In this document: positions 28,196-37,136 of the stretch, one piece after another
Layout: every line of letters begins with the position of its first letter
Numbering within the stretch: the first letter of the stretch is position 1
From: Pseudomonas sp. AOB-7
GTDB lineage: Bacteria; Pseudomonadota; Gammaproteobacteria; Pseudomonadales; Pseudomonadaceae
Direction of reading: 5' to 3'
Assembly: GCF_003696305.1 (NCBI RefSeq)
Contig: NZ_RFFK01000009.1
Span: 123,133 to 187,132 of the forward strand
DNA length: 64,000 nt
Notes under the pieces: model-generated
Databases searched by the model: none
Told to the model about the DNA's origin: nothing
Seen by the model: the letters and a program-made list of their open reading frames with translations, nothing else
Position numbers and translations under genes: made by a program

Positions 28196-29095
28196 TTAGA
28201 TGTTCAGCAGCAGGTAGTGGTCCGCCAGCAGGGCGATGAACAGCAGGAACAGGTACCAGATACTGTACTTGAAGGTGTTGATCGCCGCGTGCGGTTTGCT
28301 GTCACGGTACAGCACCCAGGCCCAGTGCAGGAAGCGCCCGCCCAGCAGCAGCGCGCAGACCAGGTAGAGCGGCCCGCTCATGTGGATGGCGTAGGGCAGC
28401 AGGGTCACCGCGAACATCACCAGGGTGTAGAGCAGGATATGCACCTTGGTGTAGTGCTCGCCGTGGGTCACCGGCAGCATGGGGATATCCGCCTTGGCAT
28501 ATTCGGCCTTGCGGTGGATGGCCAGGGCCCAGAAGTGCGGCGGGGTCCAGGCGAAGATGATCAGCACCAGCAGCAGCGGCTCGGCGGACATATGCCCGGT
28601 CACCGCCACCCAGCCCAGCAGCGGCGGCGCGGCGCCGGCCAGGCCGCCGATGACGATGTTCTGCGGCGTGGCGCGCTTGAGAAAGCCGGTGTAGATCACC
28701 GCGTAGCCGAGCAGGGAGGCCAGGGTCAGCCAGGCCGCCAGGGCGTTGGTGAACAGCAGCAGCAGGGCCATGCCGGCCACGGCCAGGAGCAGGGCGAAGC
28801 TCAGCGCCGCCACCGGCGAGACCCGCCCGGCGGTGACCGGGCGCTTGTGCGTACGCGCCATGATCGAGTCGATGCGCCGGTCCACCACATGGTTGACCGC
28901 CGCCGCGGCCCCGGCGCACAGGCCGATGCCGAGGTTGCCGAACACCAGCACGGTCCAGGGCACGCCGGCGCGGGTGGCGAGGAACATGCCGACCAGCGAG
29001 GTGATCAGCATCAGCAGCACCACCTTGGGCTTGGTCAGCTCCAGGTAGTCGCGCCAGCTGGCGTGTTCGGAGTGGGCTCGCAGCGCAGTAGCCAT
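28196..29095 (-). CDS. cyoE: Protoheme IX farnesyltransferase (heme O synthase)
   Basis: 299 residues with about eight membrane helices of the UbiA family. The prenyl-diphosphate site NHVVDRRIDSIMARTHKRP is clear, and the second acidic loop includes HRKAEYAKADIPMLP. It converts heme B to heme O in the inner membrane, the first step toward heme A. It starts at the ATG 29095; the apparent longer open frame upstream is a shadow of the heme A synthase gene. Confidence 0.97.
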   Translation of the reverse strand: MATALRAHSEHASWRDYLELTKPKVVLLMLITSLVGMFLATRAGVPWTVLVFGNLGIGLCAGAAAAVNHVVDRRIDSIMARTHKRPVTAGRVSPVAALSFALLLAVAGMALLLLFTNALAAWLTLASLLGYAVIYTGFLKRATPQNIVIGGLAGAAPPLLGWVAVTGHMSAEPLLLVLIIFAWTPPHFWALAIHRKAEYAKADIPMLPVTHGEHYTKVHILLYTLVMFAVTLLPYAIHMSGPLYLVCALLLGGRFLHWAWVLYRDSKPHAAINTFKYSIWYLFLLFIALLADHYLLLNI

Positions 29096-29115
29096 GGCGT
29101 TTCTCCTCTTTGTCG

Positions 29116-30171
29116 TTATTTGCCGAACGTGGGCGCCAGCTCGCTGCGCGCCGCCGCCGTCGCGCAAGACTCGCCAGCGCGCTGGCTGCCACGGGCACTC
29201 GCCCGCAGGCGGTAGTTGACCAGCACCAGGCTCAGCAGCAGGGCCGCACCGCCGGCGTTGTGCGCCACGGCCACCAGCAGCGGCAGGTGGAAGATCACGT
29301 TGCTGATGCCCAGGCCGACCTGCAGCGCCAGCGCCAGCAGCAGCAGCCCGGCCAGGCGCGGCAGGCCGGCGGCCTTGAGCCGCCAGGCCAGCAGCAGCAG
29401 GGCCAGGCTGACGATCAGTGCGCCAATGCGGTGGCTCATATGGATGGCGGTGCGCGCGTCGCTGTCGAGCTGCCCGCCCAGGTAGTTGGGGCCGATATGC
29501 TGGGTCAGGTGAAAACCGTTGGCAAAATCCATCGCCGGCCACCACTCGCCGTGGCAGGTGGGCAGGTCGACGCAGGCCACCGCCGCATAGTTGGAGCTGA
29601 CCCAGCCGCCCAGGGCGATCTGCCCGATCACCAGCAGCAGGCAGGCCGCCGCCAGGGCCCGCAGACGCGCCGGTAGCTGCAGCGGGGCGAAGCGCCCGGA
29701 CAGGTGCAGGCACAGCAGCGCCAGCAGACTGAGGGTGGCGAAACCGCCGAGCAGGTGCGCGGTGACCACCTGCGGCCAGAGCTTGAGGGTCACCGTCCAC
29801 ATGCCGAAGGCGCCCTGCAGTATCACCAGCGCCAGCAGCGCCAGCGGCAGCTTCAGCGGCTGGCCCGGCTCGCCGCGGCGGCGCAGCGCCTGCACCGCCA
29901 GGCCGAGGATGACCAGGCCGAGGGCGCCGGCGAAGTAGCGGTGGATCATCTCGTACCAGCCCTTGGCCACCTCCACCGGCGCCTCGGGGAACCGCGCCTC
30001 GGCCAGGGCCAGCTTGTGCTCGCTCATCGGCACGCCGAGGAAGCCGTAGCAGCCGGGCCAGTCCGGGCAGCCCAGGCCGGCGTGGGTCAGCCGGGTATAG
30101 GCGCCGAGCAGCACCACCACGGCGGCCAGCAGGGTGGCGCACAGGGCGAGGCGGTAACCGGGTTTGCGCAT
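29116..30171 (-). CDS. ctaA: Heme A synthase (CtaA/COX15)
   Basis: 351 residues, eight hydrophobic helices in two four-helix halves. Heme-ligand histidines lie in EMIHRYFAG, LKLWPQVVTAHLLGG, FHLTQHIGPNYLGG and AIHMSHRIGAL. A cysteine pair (CPDWPGC) and a second (CVDLPTC) lie in the outer loops, as in many family members. It oxidises heme O to heme A, the cofactor of the oxidase encoded upstream. 20 bp before cyoE. Confidence 0.95.
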   Translation of the reverse strand: MRKPGYRLALCATLLAAVVVLLGAYTRLTHAGLGCPDWPGCYGFLGVPMSEHKLALAEARFPEAPVEVAKGWYEMIHRYFAGALGLVILGLAVQALRRRGEPGQPLKLPLALLALVILQGAFGMWTVTLKLWPQVVTAHLLGGFATLSLLALLCLHLSGRFAPLQLPARLRALAAACLLLVIGQIALGGWVSSNYAAVACVDLPTCHGEWWPAMDFANGFHLTQHIGPNYLGGQLDSDARTAIHMSHRIGALIVSLALLLLAWRLKAAGLPRLAGLLLLALALQVGLGISNVIFHLPLLVAVAHNAGGAALLLSLVLVNYRLRASARGSQRAGESCATAAARSELAPTFGK

Positions 30172-30208
30172 CGTCGATCCTTAGCAGGCAGCCGCCTGCG
30201 GGTCAGCC

Positions 30209-30787
30209 TCAACCGATTTGGGAAATCTTCAGCAGGTAGCGCAGGTCGTCGAGAATCGCCTTGCCGTCGCTGCCGGCCGGGTAACGCAGGACCAGGTTGC
30301 CGTGCGGGTCGACCAGCCACAGCCAGGCGCCTGGCAGGGCCTCGGTGGCCCGCTGGTAGGCCTGGCGATCCAGGCCGTAGCGGCCCAGTTGCGGGTACTC
30401 GCGGTCGAGCAGCGCGACGTAGTCGGCCGTCAGCGCTTCGCCCGCCGCCAGACCATGGCTGGCGCGGAGGGTTTCGCGGTTGAGGCCGATCTGGATCTGC
30501 CGCGCCAGGTAGACCAGTTGCTGGCAGTCGGCGGCGCAGGCATCGGGGGCGGTGACCAGGATCTGCCAGCGCGGCGCCAGCTCGCCCTGCACGCCGAGGT
30601 CGGCGAGGGTCTGCCCGGTGCCGACCAGCACGCCATGGTAGCTGCGCGTCTCCGGCACCCAGAAGCGCCACTGGTACATGGCACTGGCCAGCAGCATGGG
30701 GCCGATGGCGATGGCCAGCAGCAACAGCAGTTGCCAGCGGCCGCGCCCCTTGCGCGGCGTCTCAGGCAGGGCGATGGCTGGGTTCAT
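30209..30787 (-). CDS. Cytochrome oxidase-cluster membrane-anchored protein (PA0111-type), unknown function
   Basis: 192 residues with one N-terminal helix (about 19-40) and a soluble domain that looks thioredoxin/Sco-like (WQILVTAPDACAADCQQLVYLARQ; LWLVDPHGNLVLRYPAG at the end) but without a CxxxC copper site. It may help assembly of the oxidase; that is inferred from position only. The ATG at 30787 has GGGAGAG upstream and lies 26 bp inside the end of the SURF1 gene. Confidence 0.8.
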   Translation of the reverse strand: MNPAIALPETPRKGRGRWQLLLLLAIAIGPMLLASAMYQWRFWVPETRSYHGVLVGTGQTLADLGVQGELAPRWQILVTAPDACAADCQQLVYLARQIQIGLNRETLRASHGLAAGEALTADYVALLDREYPQLGRYGLDRQAYQRATEALPGAWLWLVDPHGNLVLRYPAGSDGKAILDDLRYLLKISQIG

Positions 30788-31493
30788 GACGACTCTCCCG
30801 TGCATTGTGTAATCCAAGATAGATGAACAGGCCGAGCAACGCCGCGGCCAGGGCGAACCATTGCACGGCGTAGCCGGTGTGCTTGTCCGGGCTCATGGCC
30901 ACCACCGGCCAGTCCACCCGGTAGCTGGCCGGGCCCGGTTCCAGGCGTGCCTCGAAGGGCAGGCCGCCGCGACCGAGCTGGCGCCACAGCGCATCGACCT
31001 CGACCGCGCCGATCAGCCGCGGCCAGCCTTGCGCCGGCGCCGCGTCCGCCAGCTGCAGGCCGCCGCCCGGTGGCAGGTAGACCCAGGCGGTCAGGGCCAA
31101 GGCATCCTCGGGGGTGGCGAACTGCGGCGGCCGGCGCCGATCCGGCCAGGGCAGCCAGCCGCGGTTGAGCAGCACCCAGAGGCCGCTGGCTTGGTCGTAG
31201 AAGGGTTGCAGCAGCTCCACGCCGACGCGGCCGTCGCGCATGCGGTTGTCCAGCAGCAGGCTGTGCGCGGCGTCGAACTGGCCGTACAGGCGCACGCGCC
31301 GGTAGGCCGGGTCGCGGCTGCGCTCGAGCCGATCGAGGCCGAGCGGCGTGGCCTGGCGGCGGTCCTCGAAGCTGGCCAGCAGGGCGCGCTTGTCCTCGGC
31401 GCGCTGCAACTGCCAGGTGCCCAGGCCGAGCAACCCGGGTAGCAGCAGGGCCACCAGCAGGCTGGGCAGCCAGCCGGGACGGAAGGCGCTCAT
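30762..31493 (-). CDS. SURF1 family cytochrome oxidase assembly protein
   Basis: 243 residues with the SURF1 plan: one helix near each end (about 8-26, ending GTWQLQRAEDK, and 215-235, YAVQWFALAAALLGLFIYL) and a periplasmic domain between (LYGQFDAAHSLLLDNRM, VLLNRGWLPWPDRR). It helps insert heme a3 into subunit I. The end overlaps the next gene by 26 bp. Confidence 0.92.
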   Translation of the reverse strand: MSAFRPGWLPSLLVALLLPGLLGLGTWQLQRAEDKRALLASFEDRRQATPLGLDRLERSRDPAYRRVRLYGQFDAAHSLLLDNRMRDGRVGVELLQPFYDQASGLWVLLNRGWLPWPDRRRPPQFATPEDALALTAWVYLPPGGGLQLADAAPAQGWPRLIGAVEVDALWRQLGRGGLPFEARLEPGPASYRVDWPVVAMSPDKHTGYAVQWFALAAALLGLFIYLGLHNARESRHEPSHRPA

Positions 31494-31563
31494 GCGGCCT
31501 CCCCACGGACAAGATGCTGGCTGGCTATACTGCAATACATCGCCCACTCCCCCGGAGTCTCGC

Positions 31564-31767
31564 ATGCTCAAGGCCGCGATCGTCCTCATGCTGCTGGCCA
31601 CCCTGGTCAGCCTGTTCAGCGGCCTGGTCTTCCTGGTCAAGGACGAGGGCCGTGGTTCCCGCGTAGTCAACGCCCTGACCGTCCGTGTCGGGCTGACCGC
31701 CATCACCGTCGCCCTGGTCGCCTGGGGCTTCTACTCGGGGCAACTGGTGTCTCATGTCAGCTGGTAG
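31564..31767 (+). CDS. DUF2909 twin-transmembrane protein
   Basis: 67 residues, two membrane helices (about 3-25 and 42-62) separated by a short charged loop (KDEGRGSR). Proteins of this type sit in cytochrome oxidase clusters of Pseudomonas (PA0109 in PAO1). The role is not known. It points against the oxidase operon, between SURF1 and subunit III. Confidence 0.82.
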   Translation: MLKAAIVLMLLATLVSLFSGLVFLVKDEGRGSRVVNALTVRVGLTAITVALVAWGFYSGQLVSHVSW

Positions 31768-31812
31768 CGGCAGCCTCTAGCTGCCGCTTGAAACCTGTGG
31801 CGTGCTGCTGCC

Positions 31813-32709
31813 TCAAAGCACATAGACGAAGACGAACAGCCCCAGCCAGACCACATCGACGAAGTGCCAGTACCAGGCGGCGGCCTCGAAGCCGAAGTGC
31901 TGGTCGGCGTCGAAGTGCCCGCGCAGGATGCGCACCAGCATCACCGTGAGGATGATCGCGCCGAGGGTCACATGGGCGCCGTGGAAGCCGGTGAGCATGA
32001 AGAAGGTGGCGCCGTAGATGCCCGAGCCGAGGGTCAGGCCCAACTCGGTGTAGGCCTCGATGTATTCCTCGATCTGGAAGAACAGGAACACCGCGCCGAG
32101 CAGAATGGTGGCCGCCAGCCAGGCCTTGAGCGGGCCGCGCCGGTTCTTCTTCAGCGCGTGGTGGGCGAAGGTCACGGTGAAGCTGGAGCTCACCAGCAAG
32201 ATGGTGTTGATCAGCGGCAGGTGCCAGGGGTCGATCACCGCCGTCGGCGGCGGGAACAGCTTGGAGTCGGGGTTCTGCAGCAGCGGCCAGCTGTACTCGA
32301 AGCCTTCCCAGAGCATGTTGGTCACGCCCTTGTCGCCCTCGCCGCCGAGCCAGGGCCCGGCGAAGGTGCGGATATAGAACAGGGCGCCGAAGAAGGCGGC
32401 GAAGAACATCACCTCGGAGAAGATGAACCAGCTCATGCCCCAGCGGAACGAGCGATCCATCTGCGCGCTGTACAGGCCGCCGCGGCTCTCCTTGATCACG
32501 TTGCCGAACCAGCCGAACAGCATCCAGGCCAGGATCAGGCCGCCGACGAAGAAGATCAGCGGGCCATTGGAGCCGTCGCGGCCGGCGCTCATGTCGTTGA
32601 ACCAGGTGCCCACGCCGTAGACGCTGACCAGCATGCCGAGGGTGGCGATGATCGGCCACTTGCTCTGCGCGGGGACGTAGTAGTTTTCGTGATTCTCGTG
32701 ACTCGACAT
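31813..32709 (-). CDS. coxC: Cytochrome c oxidase subunit III
   Basis: 298 residues, seven membrane helices. Family landmarks include the start MSSHENHENYYVPAQSKWPI, RWGMSWFIFSEVMFFAAFFGA, and FHGAHVTLGAII; the conserved glutamate SEVMFF is present. Subunit III stabilises the core and proton uptake. It follows cox11 by 11 bp. The region behind it up to 31768 is short and featureless. Confidence 0.97.
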   Translation of the reverse strand: MSSHENHENYYVPAQSKWPIIATLGMLVSVYGVGTWFNDMSAGRDGSNGPLIFFVGGLILAWMLFGWFGNVIKESRGGLYSAQMDRSFRWGMSWFIFSEVMFFAAFFGALFYIRTFAGPWLGGEGDKGVTNMLWEGFEYSWPLLQNPDSKLFPPPTAVIDPWHLPLINTILLVSSSFTVTFAHHALKKNRRGPLKAWLAATILLGAVFLFFQIEEYIEAYTELGLTLGSGIYGATFFMLTGFHGAHVTLGAIILTVMLVRILRGHFDADQHFGFEAAAWYWHFVDVVWLGLFVFVYVL

Positions 32710-32720
32710 TGTTGTTCTCC

Positions 32721-33269
32721 TTATGGAGCCTGCGCCACGGGCGGCTTGCGCGCGGTGATATCGAACAGGGTGTAGCCCAGGGTCAGGTGCTTGACGTCCT
32801 GCGGCAAATCTCTATCGACGATAAAGCGCACCGGCATCTCGATGCGCTCGCCCGGCTGCAGCACCTGCTGGGTGAAGCAGAAGCATTCGGTCTTGTGGAA
32901 GAAGGCCGCCGCCTTGGACGGCGACACGCTGGGAATGGCCTGCGCGGTCATCGGCTCGCTGCTCGGGTTGTAGGCGACGAACAGCATGTCGCGCGGCTCG
33001 CCGGGGTGCACCAGGATCTCATCGGCCTGCGGGCCGAACTCCCAGACCATGCCGGCGGCGTTGGTGGCGAGGAACTGCACGCGCACCTGGCGCGCCGCGT
33101 CCACCCGCTGCTCGCCCTGGTAGGCGCCGGCGGTCTTGCCGTTGATGCCGAACACCTTGCACATGGCGTCGTAGAACGGCGGCAGGACGAACACGCCGAA
33201 GCAGAACATCGCCACCACCACCAGCAGCAGGCGTACGACCAGACGACGGGTGCCGATCACTTCGCTCAC
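32721..33269 (-). CDS. ctaG: Cytochrome c oxidase assembly protein CtaG/Cox11
   Basis: 182 residues with one N-terminal anchor (about 12-32) and a periplasmic immunoglobulin-like domain. The copper motif CFCF lies in KTECFCFTQQVLQPGE. It supplies copper to the CuB centre of subunit I. It lies between coxA and coxC in the same operon (10 and 11 bp gaps). Confidence 0.96.
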   Translation of the reverse strand: MSEVIGTRRLVVRLLLVVVAMFCFGVFVLPPFYDAMCKVFGINGKTAGAYQGEQRVDAARQVRVQFLATNAAGMVWEFGPQADEILVHPGEPRDMLFVAYNPSSEPMTAQAIPSVSPSKAAAFFHKTECFCFTQQVLQPGERIEMPVRFIVDRDLPQDVKHLTLGYTLFDITARKPPVAQAP

Positions 33270-33279
33270 GGCCGGCCTC

Positions 33280-34872
33280 CTACTTCACGTCGGGCGGCGT
33301 GCTGAAGGTGTGATAGGGCGCCGGCGAGGGCACCGTCCACTCCAGCCCCTCGGCGCCGTCCCAGGGCTTGGCCGGGGCCGGTTTGCCGCCGCGGATGCAC
33401 TTGATGACAATGAACAGGAACAGCAACTGGGTGGCGCCGAACATGAAGGCACCGATGGACGAGACCATGTTGAAGTTGGCGAACATCATGTTGTAGTCAG
33501 GAATGCGCCGCGGCATGCCGGCCAGGCCGACGAAGTGCATGGGGAAAAACGCCAGGTTCATGCCGACGAAGCTCATCCAGAAATGCAGCTTGGCCAGGGT
33601 CTCGTCGTACATGTGCCCGGTCCACTTCGGCAGCCAGTAGTAGGCCGAGGCGAAGATGCCGAAGATCGCCCCGGGCACCAGCACGTAGTGGAAGTGCGCC
33701 ACCACGAAGTAGGTGTCGTGGTACTGGAAGTCCGCCGGGGCGATGGCCAGCATCAGCCCGGAGAAGCCGCCGATGGTGAACAGGATGACGAAGGCCACCG
33801 AGAACAGCATCGGCGCTTCGAAGGTCATCGAGCCCTGCCACATGGTGCTGGCCCAGTTGAACACCTTCACCCCGGTGGGCACGGCGATCAGCATGGTGGC
33901 GTACATGAAGAACAGTTCGCCGGTCAGCGGGATGCCGACGGTGAACATATGGTGGGCCCAGACGATGAACGACAGGAAGGCGATGGAGGCGGTGGCGTAG
34001 ACCATCGAGGTGTAGCCGAACAGCGGCTTGCGGGCGAAGGCCGGGATGATCGAGCTGACCGCGCCGAACGCCGGCAGGATCATGATGTACACCTCGGGGT
34101 GGCCGAAGAACCAGAACACGTGCTGGAACAGCACCGGGTCGCCGCCGCCGGCGGCGTTGAAGAAGCTGGTGCCGAAGTGCACGTCCATCAGCATCATGGT
34201 CACGCAGCCGGCCAGTACCGGCATCACCGCGATCAGCAGGAAGGCGGTGATCAGCCAGGTCCAGACGAACAGCGGCATCTTCATCAGGGTCATGCCGGGG
34301 GCGCGCAGGTTGAGGATGGTGGCGATCACGTTGATCGCGCCCATGATCGAGCTGATGCCCATCAGGTGCACGGCGAAGATGAAGAAAGTCACCGACTCCG
34401 GCGCGTAGGTGGTCGACAGCGGCGCGTAGAAGGTCCAGCCGAAGTTGGGCCCGCCGCCCTCCATGAACAGCGTGCTGATCAGCAGGCCGAAGGCCGCCGG
34501 CAGCAGCCAGAAGCTGAAGTTGTTCATCCTTGGCAGGGCCATATCCGGGGCGCCGACCATCAGCGGGATCATCCAGTTGGCCAGGCCGACGAAGGCCGGC
34601 ATCACCGCACCGAACACCATGATCAGGCCGTGCATGGTGGTCATCTGGTTGAAGAATTCCGGCTGCACGATCTGCAGGCCGGGCTGGAACAGCTCGGCGC
34701 GGATCACCATGGCCATGGTCCCGCCGAGCAGGAACATGGCGAAGCTGAACCACAGGTACATGGTGCCGATGTCCTTGTGGTTGGTGGTCAGCACCCAGCG
34801 CATCAGGCCCTTGGCCGGACCGTGGTGATGGTCATGCGCGGCATGGCCATGGGAATCGATCACTGCACTCAT
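33280..34872 (-). CDS. coxA: Cytochrome c oxidase subunit I
   Basis: 530 residues, 12 helices. The heme a ligand is in MTTMHGLIMVFG, the CuB histidine and cross-linked tyrosine in FWFFGHPEVYIMILP, and heme a3/heme a histidines in HDTYFVVAHFHYVL. The K-channel lysine region and the D-channel start are also recognisable. It reduces oxygen to water and pumps protons. It starts 4 bp after coxB. Confidence 0.98.
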   Translation of the reverse strand: MSAVIDSHGHAAHDHHHGPAKGLMRWVLTTNHKDIGTMYLWFSFAMFLLGGTMAMVIRAELFQPGLQIVQPEFFNQMTTMHGLIMVFGAVMPAFVGLANWMIPLMVGAPDMALPRMNNFSFWLLPAAFGLLISTLFMEGGGPNFGWTFYAPLSTTYAPESVTFFIFAVHLMGISSIMGAINVIATILNLRAPGMTLMKMPLFVWTWLITAFLLIAVMPVLAGCVTMMLMDVHFGTSFFNAAGGGDPVLFQHVFWFFGHPEVYIMILPAFGAVSSIIPAFARKPLFGYTSMVYATASIAFLSFIVWAHHMFTVGIPLTGELFFMYATMLIAVPTGVKVFNWASTMWQGSMTFEAPMLFSVAFVILFTIGGFSGLMLAIAPADFQYHDTYFVVAHFHYVLVPGAIFGIFASAYYWLPKWTGHMYDETLAKLHFWMSFVGMNLAFFPMHFVGLAGMPRRIPDYNMMFANFNMVSSIGAFMFGATQLLFLFIVIKCIRGGKPAPAKPWDGAEGLEWTVPSPAPYHTFSTPPDVK

Positions 34873-34876
34873 GTCC

Positions 34877-36001
34877 TTACTCCTGAGCCTTCTTGAAGTC
34901 GAGGATGTCCTTGGGCGTGACCATGTCGCCGACCTTGTTGCCCCAGGCGTTGCGCTCGTAAGTGATGATGGCGGCCAGATCGACCTCCGATAGTTGCTTG
35001 CCGAAGGCGGCCATGGAGGTGCCCGGCTTGCCGTTGACCACTATGTCGATATGGCCTGCGGCCGGCCCGGTGGCGATGGCCGAGCCCTTGAGCGCCGGGA
35101 ACATCGGCGGCAGGCCCTCGCCACCGGCCTGGTGGCAGGCGGCGCAGGCGGTGCCGTAGGCCTTCTCGCCGCGCGCCATCAGCTCGTCCAGGGTCCATTC
35201 CTTGCTGGTCAGCTCGCGTTCAGCGGCAGCCGCCGCCTTGCGCTCGGCCAGCCAGGCGGCGAAGTCCTCCTTGGACTTGGCCTCGACCACCACCGGCATG
35301 AAGCCGTGATCCTTGCCGCACAGCTCGGTGCACTGGCCGCGGTAGATGCCGGGCTCGTCGATGCGCGTCCAGGATTCGTTGATGAAGCCGGGGATGGCGT
35401 CCTTCTTCACCGCCAGCGCCGGCACCCACCAGGAGTGGATGACGTCGGCGGCGGTGATCAGGAAGCGCACCTTGGTGCCCACCGGCACCACCAGCGGCTC
35501 GTCCACCTCCAGCAGGTAGTGCTCGCCCTTGGCCGCGCGGTTGTCGATCTGCGCCTTGGGCGTGGCCAGGTTGCTGAAGAACTCGACGTCCTGGCCCAGG
35601 TACTTGTAGTGCCACTTCCACTGGTAGCCGGTGACCTGGATATCCAGTTCCGACTCGGAGGTGTCGTAGATCTCGATCAGGGTCTTGGTCGCCGGAATCG
35701 CCATCAGCACCAGGATCGCCAGCGGCACCACGGTCCAGAGGATCTCGACCGTGGTGCTTTCGTGGAAGTGCGCGGGCTCCTGGCCGGTGGCGCGGCGGTG
35801 GACGATCATCGACCAGAACATGGCGCCGAACACCACCACGCCGATCACGACGCAGATCCAGAAGATGGTCATGTGCAGGTCGAAGACCGAGCGGCTGACC
35901 TCGGTGACACCGGGCGCCATGTTGACCGCCCACTCGGCGTGCGCCGAGCCCAATGCCAGCCACAGCAGGAGGCCCATCCAGACTCGTGGATGTCGCATCA
36001 T
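34877..36001 (-). CDS. coxB: Cytochrome c oxidase subunit II with fused cytochrome c domain (caa3 type)
   Basis: 374 residues. A signal sequence (about 1-22), two membrane helices (to about 110), a CuA domain with CTELCGKDHGFM, and a C-terminal class I cytochrome c with CAACH (about residue 286) and a distal methionine region (GTSMAAFG) are seen in order. The fusion makes this a caa3-type oxidase. It is the first gene of the leftward oxidase operon; a sigma-S-like promoter lies about 190 bp upstream. Confidence 0.97.
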   Translation of the reverse strand: MMRHPRVWMGLLLWLALGSAHAEWAVNMAPGVTEVSRSVFDLHMTIFWICVVIGVVVFGAMFWSMIVHRRATGQEPAHFHESTTVEILWTVVPLAILVLMAIPATKTLIEIYDTSESELDIQVTGYQWKWHYKYLGQDVEFFSNLATPKAQIDNRAAKGEHYLLEVDEPLVVPVGTKVRFLITAADVIHSWWVPALAVKKDAIPGFINESWTRIDEPGIYRGQCTELCGKDHGFMPVVVEAKSKEDFAAWLAERKAAAAAERELTSKEWTLDELMARGEKAYGTACAACHQAGGEGLPPMFPALKGSAIATGPAAGHIDIVVNGKPGTSMAAFGKQLSEVDLAAIITYERNAWGNKVGDMVTPKDILDFKKAQE

Positions 36002-36189
36002 TGCGGGTTCCCCTTATGATTCTTGTTATCCCGCCGGCGGAGCCTGCGGCTAAGGGATCGACTGCCGTACGGGGCGACCATGCCGGCGCTCACTGCCCGC
36101 GCTGGTGCCCCTGACTGCTGGCGACTGCTGTCGAAACCTCTCCGTGCCTAAGCCCGTCCGGTTCCATCAGGTACTGCCTTTCGAACTCG

Positions 36190-36217
36190 AGTATAGACGG
36201 CGACTTTCAGCTCGCAA
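36190..36217 (-). promoter_or_regulatory. Candidate promoter of the oxidase operon (sigma-S-like)
   Basis: On the minus strand, TTGCGA (36217-36212) is followed after 16 bp by TATACT (36195-36190), which is preceded by C to give CTATACT, the favoured sigma-S -10. This agrees with the known RpoS and starvation dependence of this oxidase in P. aeruginosa. It implies a leader of about 180 nt. The remaining bases of the 408-bp gap 36002-36409 include an AT-rich patch (36318-36340) likely belonging to the rightward gene, and otherwise nothing I can name. Confidence 0.5.
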
Positions 36218-36409
36218 CGTCACCGCGAAAATGGCCGAAGCCACGCAAGCCTTGTCCTAAACGCCCCGGCCGGAGCGGGCTGGAGAAAGATCGGCGAGCC
36301 CCATATAGCGCGCTCGCATAAGTATTAAAAAATTATGACAATCGCGTCTTAGCCAGCCACACGCGCCGGCTAAGGTTCACGTCCATGTCCTCAAATCGTA
36401 GGAGCAGTC

Positions 36410-37057
36410 ATGAACACCGCCGCCATCCGCCAACTGATCGACCGGGCCCGCCAGCACGAGGCCGGCACCCAGGCCCTCGCGCAGTTCCTGCAGACCCAGC
36501 TGGAGCGCCTGCACCCAGCCATCCGCCTGCCCGCCGAGAACGCCGGCGCCACTCTGAATGCCTTTGTCGTCGCCTATATCGAGCAGGTGCCGGACGTGCT
36601 CGACGCCGCCGCCACGGTGGCCAGCGAAGCCGGTATCGAGCGCGTGATCCAGCCGGTGCTGCAGGTGGCCGAGCAGTTCTTCCTGCAGCCGCCGGCGCTG
36701 ATGGCCGGGCACAACGGCCTCGAAGGTCTGCTCGACGAGGCCTACCTGGCCCACCGCCTGGTCGAGGAGGTCAACGACCGCTACATCGGCCACCTCGGCC
36801 AGCCGCTGATCCCGCTGGACACCACCCGCGCCAACCTGATCGCCCATCAGTTGATCGGCGAGCCCTTCGCCAACCAGCTGGACGAGGCGGTGCACCACGC
36901 CCTGGCCGGCCTGCTCGACGACGCCAGCTTCGCCCAGCCCTCGGTGCAGGCCTACCGCGAGCGCCTCGCCGCGCCGGGTACGGTCGCCGCCTGGCAACGC
37001 TGGCCCTGCCTGTCGCAGCGACTGGGCGTCGAGTTGCGGCTGCCGCAGGAGCGCTGA
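36410..37057 (+). CDS. Hypothetical protein, helical, no recognised domain
   Basis: 215 residues, no signal peptide, mostly helical, acidic. Notable stretches are MNTAAIRQLIDRARQHEAGTQ, ALMAGHNGLEGLLDEAYLAH and RANLIAHQLIGEPFANQLDEA. GGAG stands 6-7 nt before the ATG, and codon use matches the neighbours, so it is a real gene. I do not recognise the family. It lies between the oxidase promoter region and glutaminase. Confidence 0.78.
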   Translation: MNTAAIRQLIDRARQHEAGTQALAQFLQTQLERLHPAIRLPAENAGATLNAFVVAYIEQVPDVLDAAATVASEAGIERVIQPVLQVAEQFFLQPPALMAGHNGLEGLLDEAYLAHRLVEEVNDRYIGHLGQPLIPLDTTRANLIAHQLIGEPFANQLDEAVHHALAGLLDDASFAQPSVQAYRERLAAPGTVAAWQRWPCLSQRLGVELRLPQER

Positions 37058-37136
37058 GCGCCTGTGATTCCCGGCCGCCGGCGGGCGTCTAGCTGCGGTA
37101 CGCCGGGCCTCGCCCGGCCCTGCCGCGAGCCCGAGC

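Noticed and set aside
29096..30142. Apparent fusion upstream of cyoE giving 648 codons
   Set aside because: The extension is an out-of-frame reading of ctaA. The cyoE ATG at 29095 gives the normal length.
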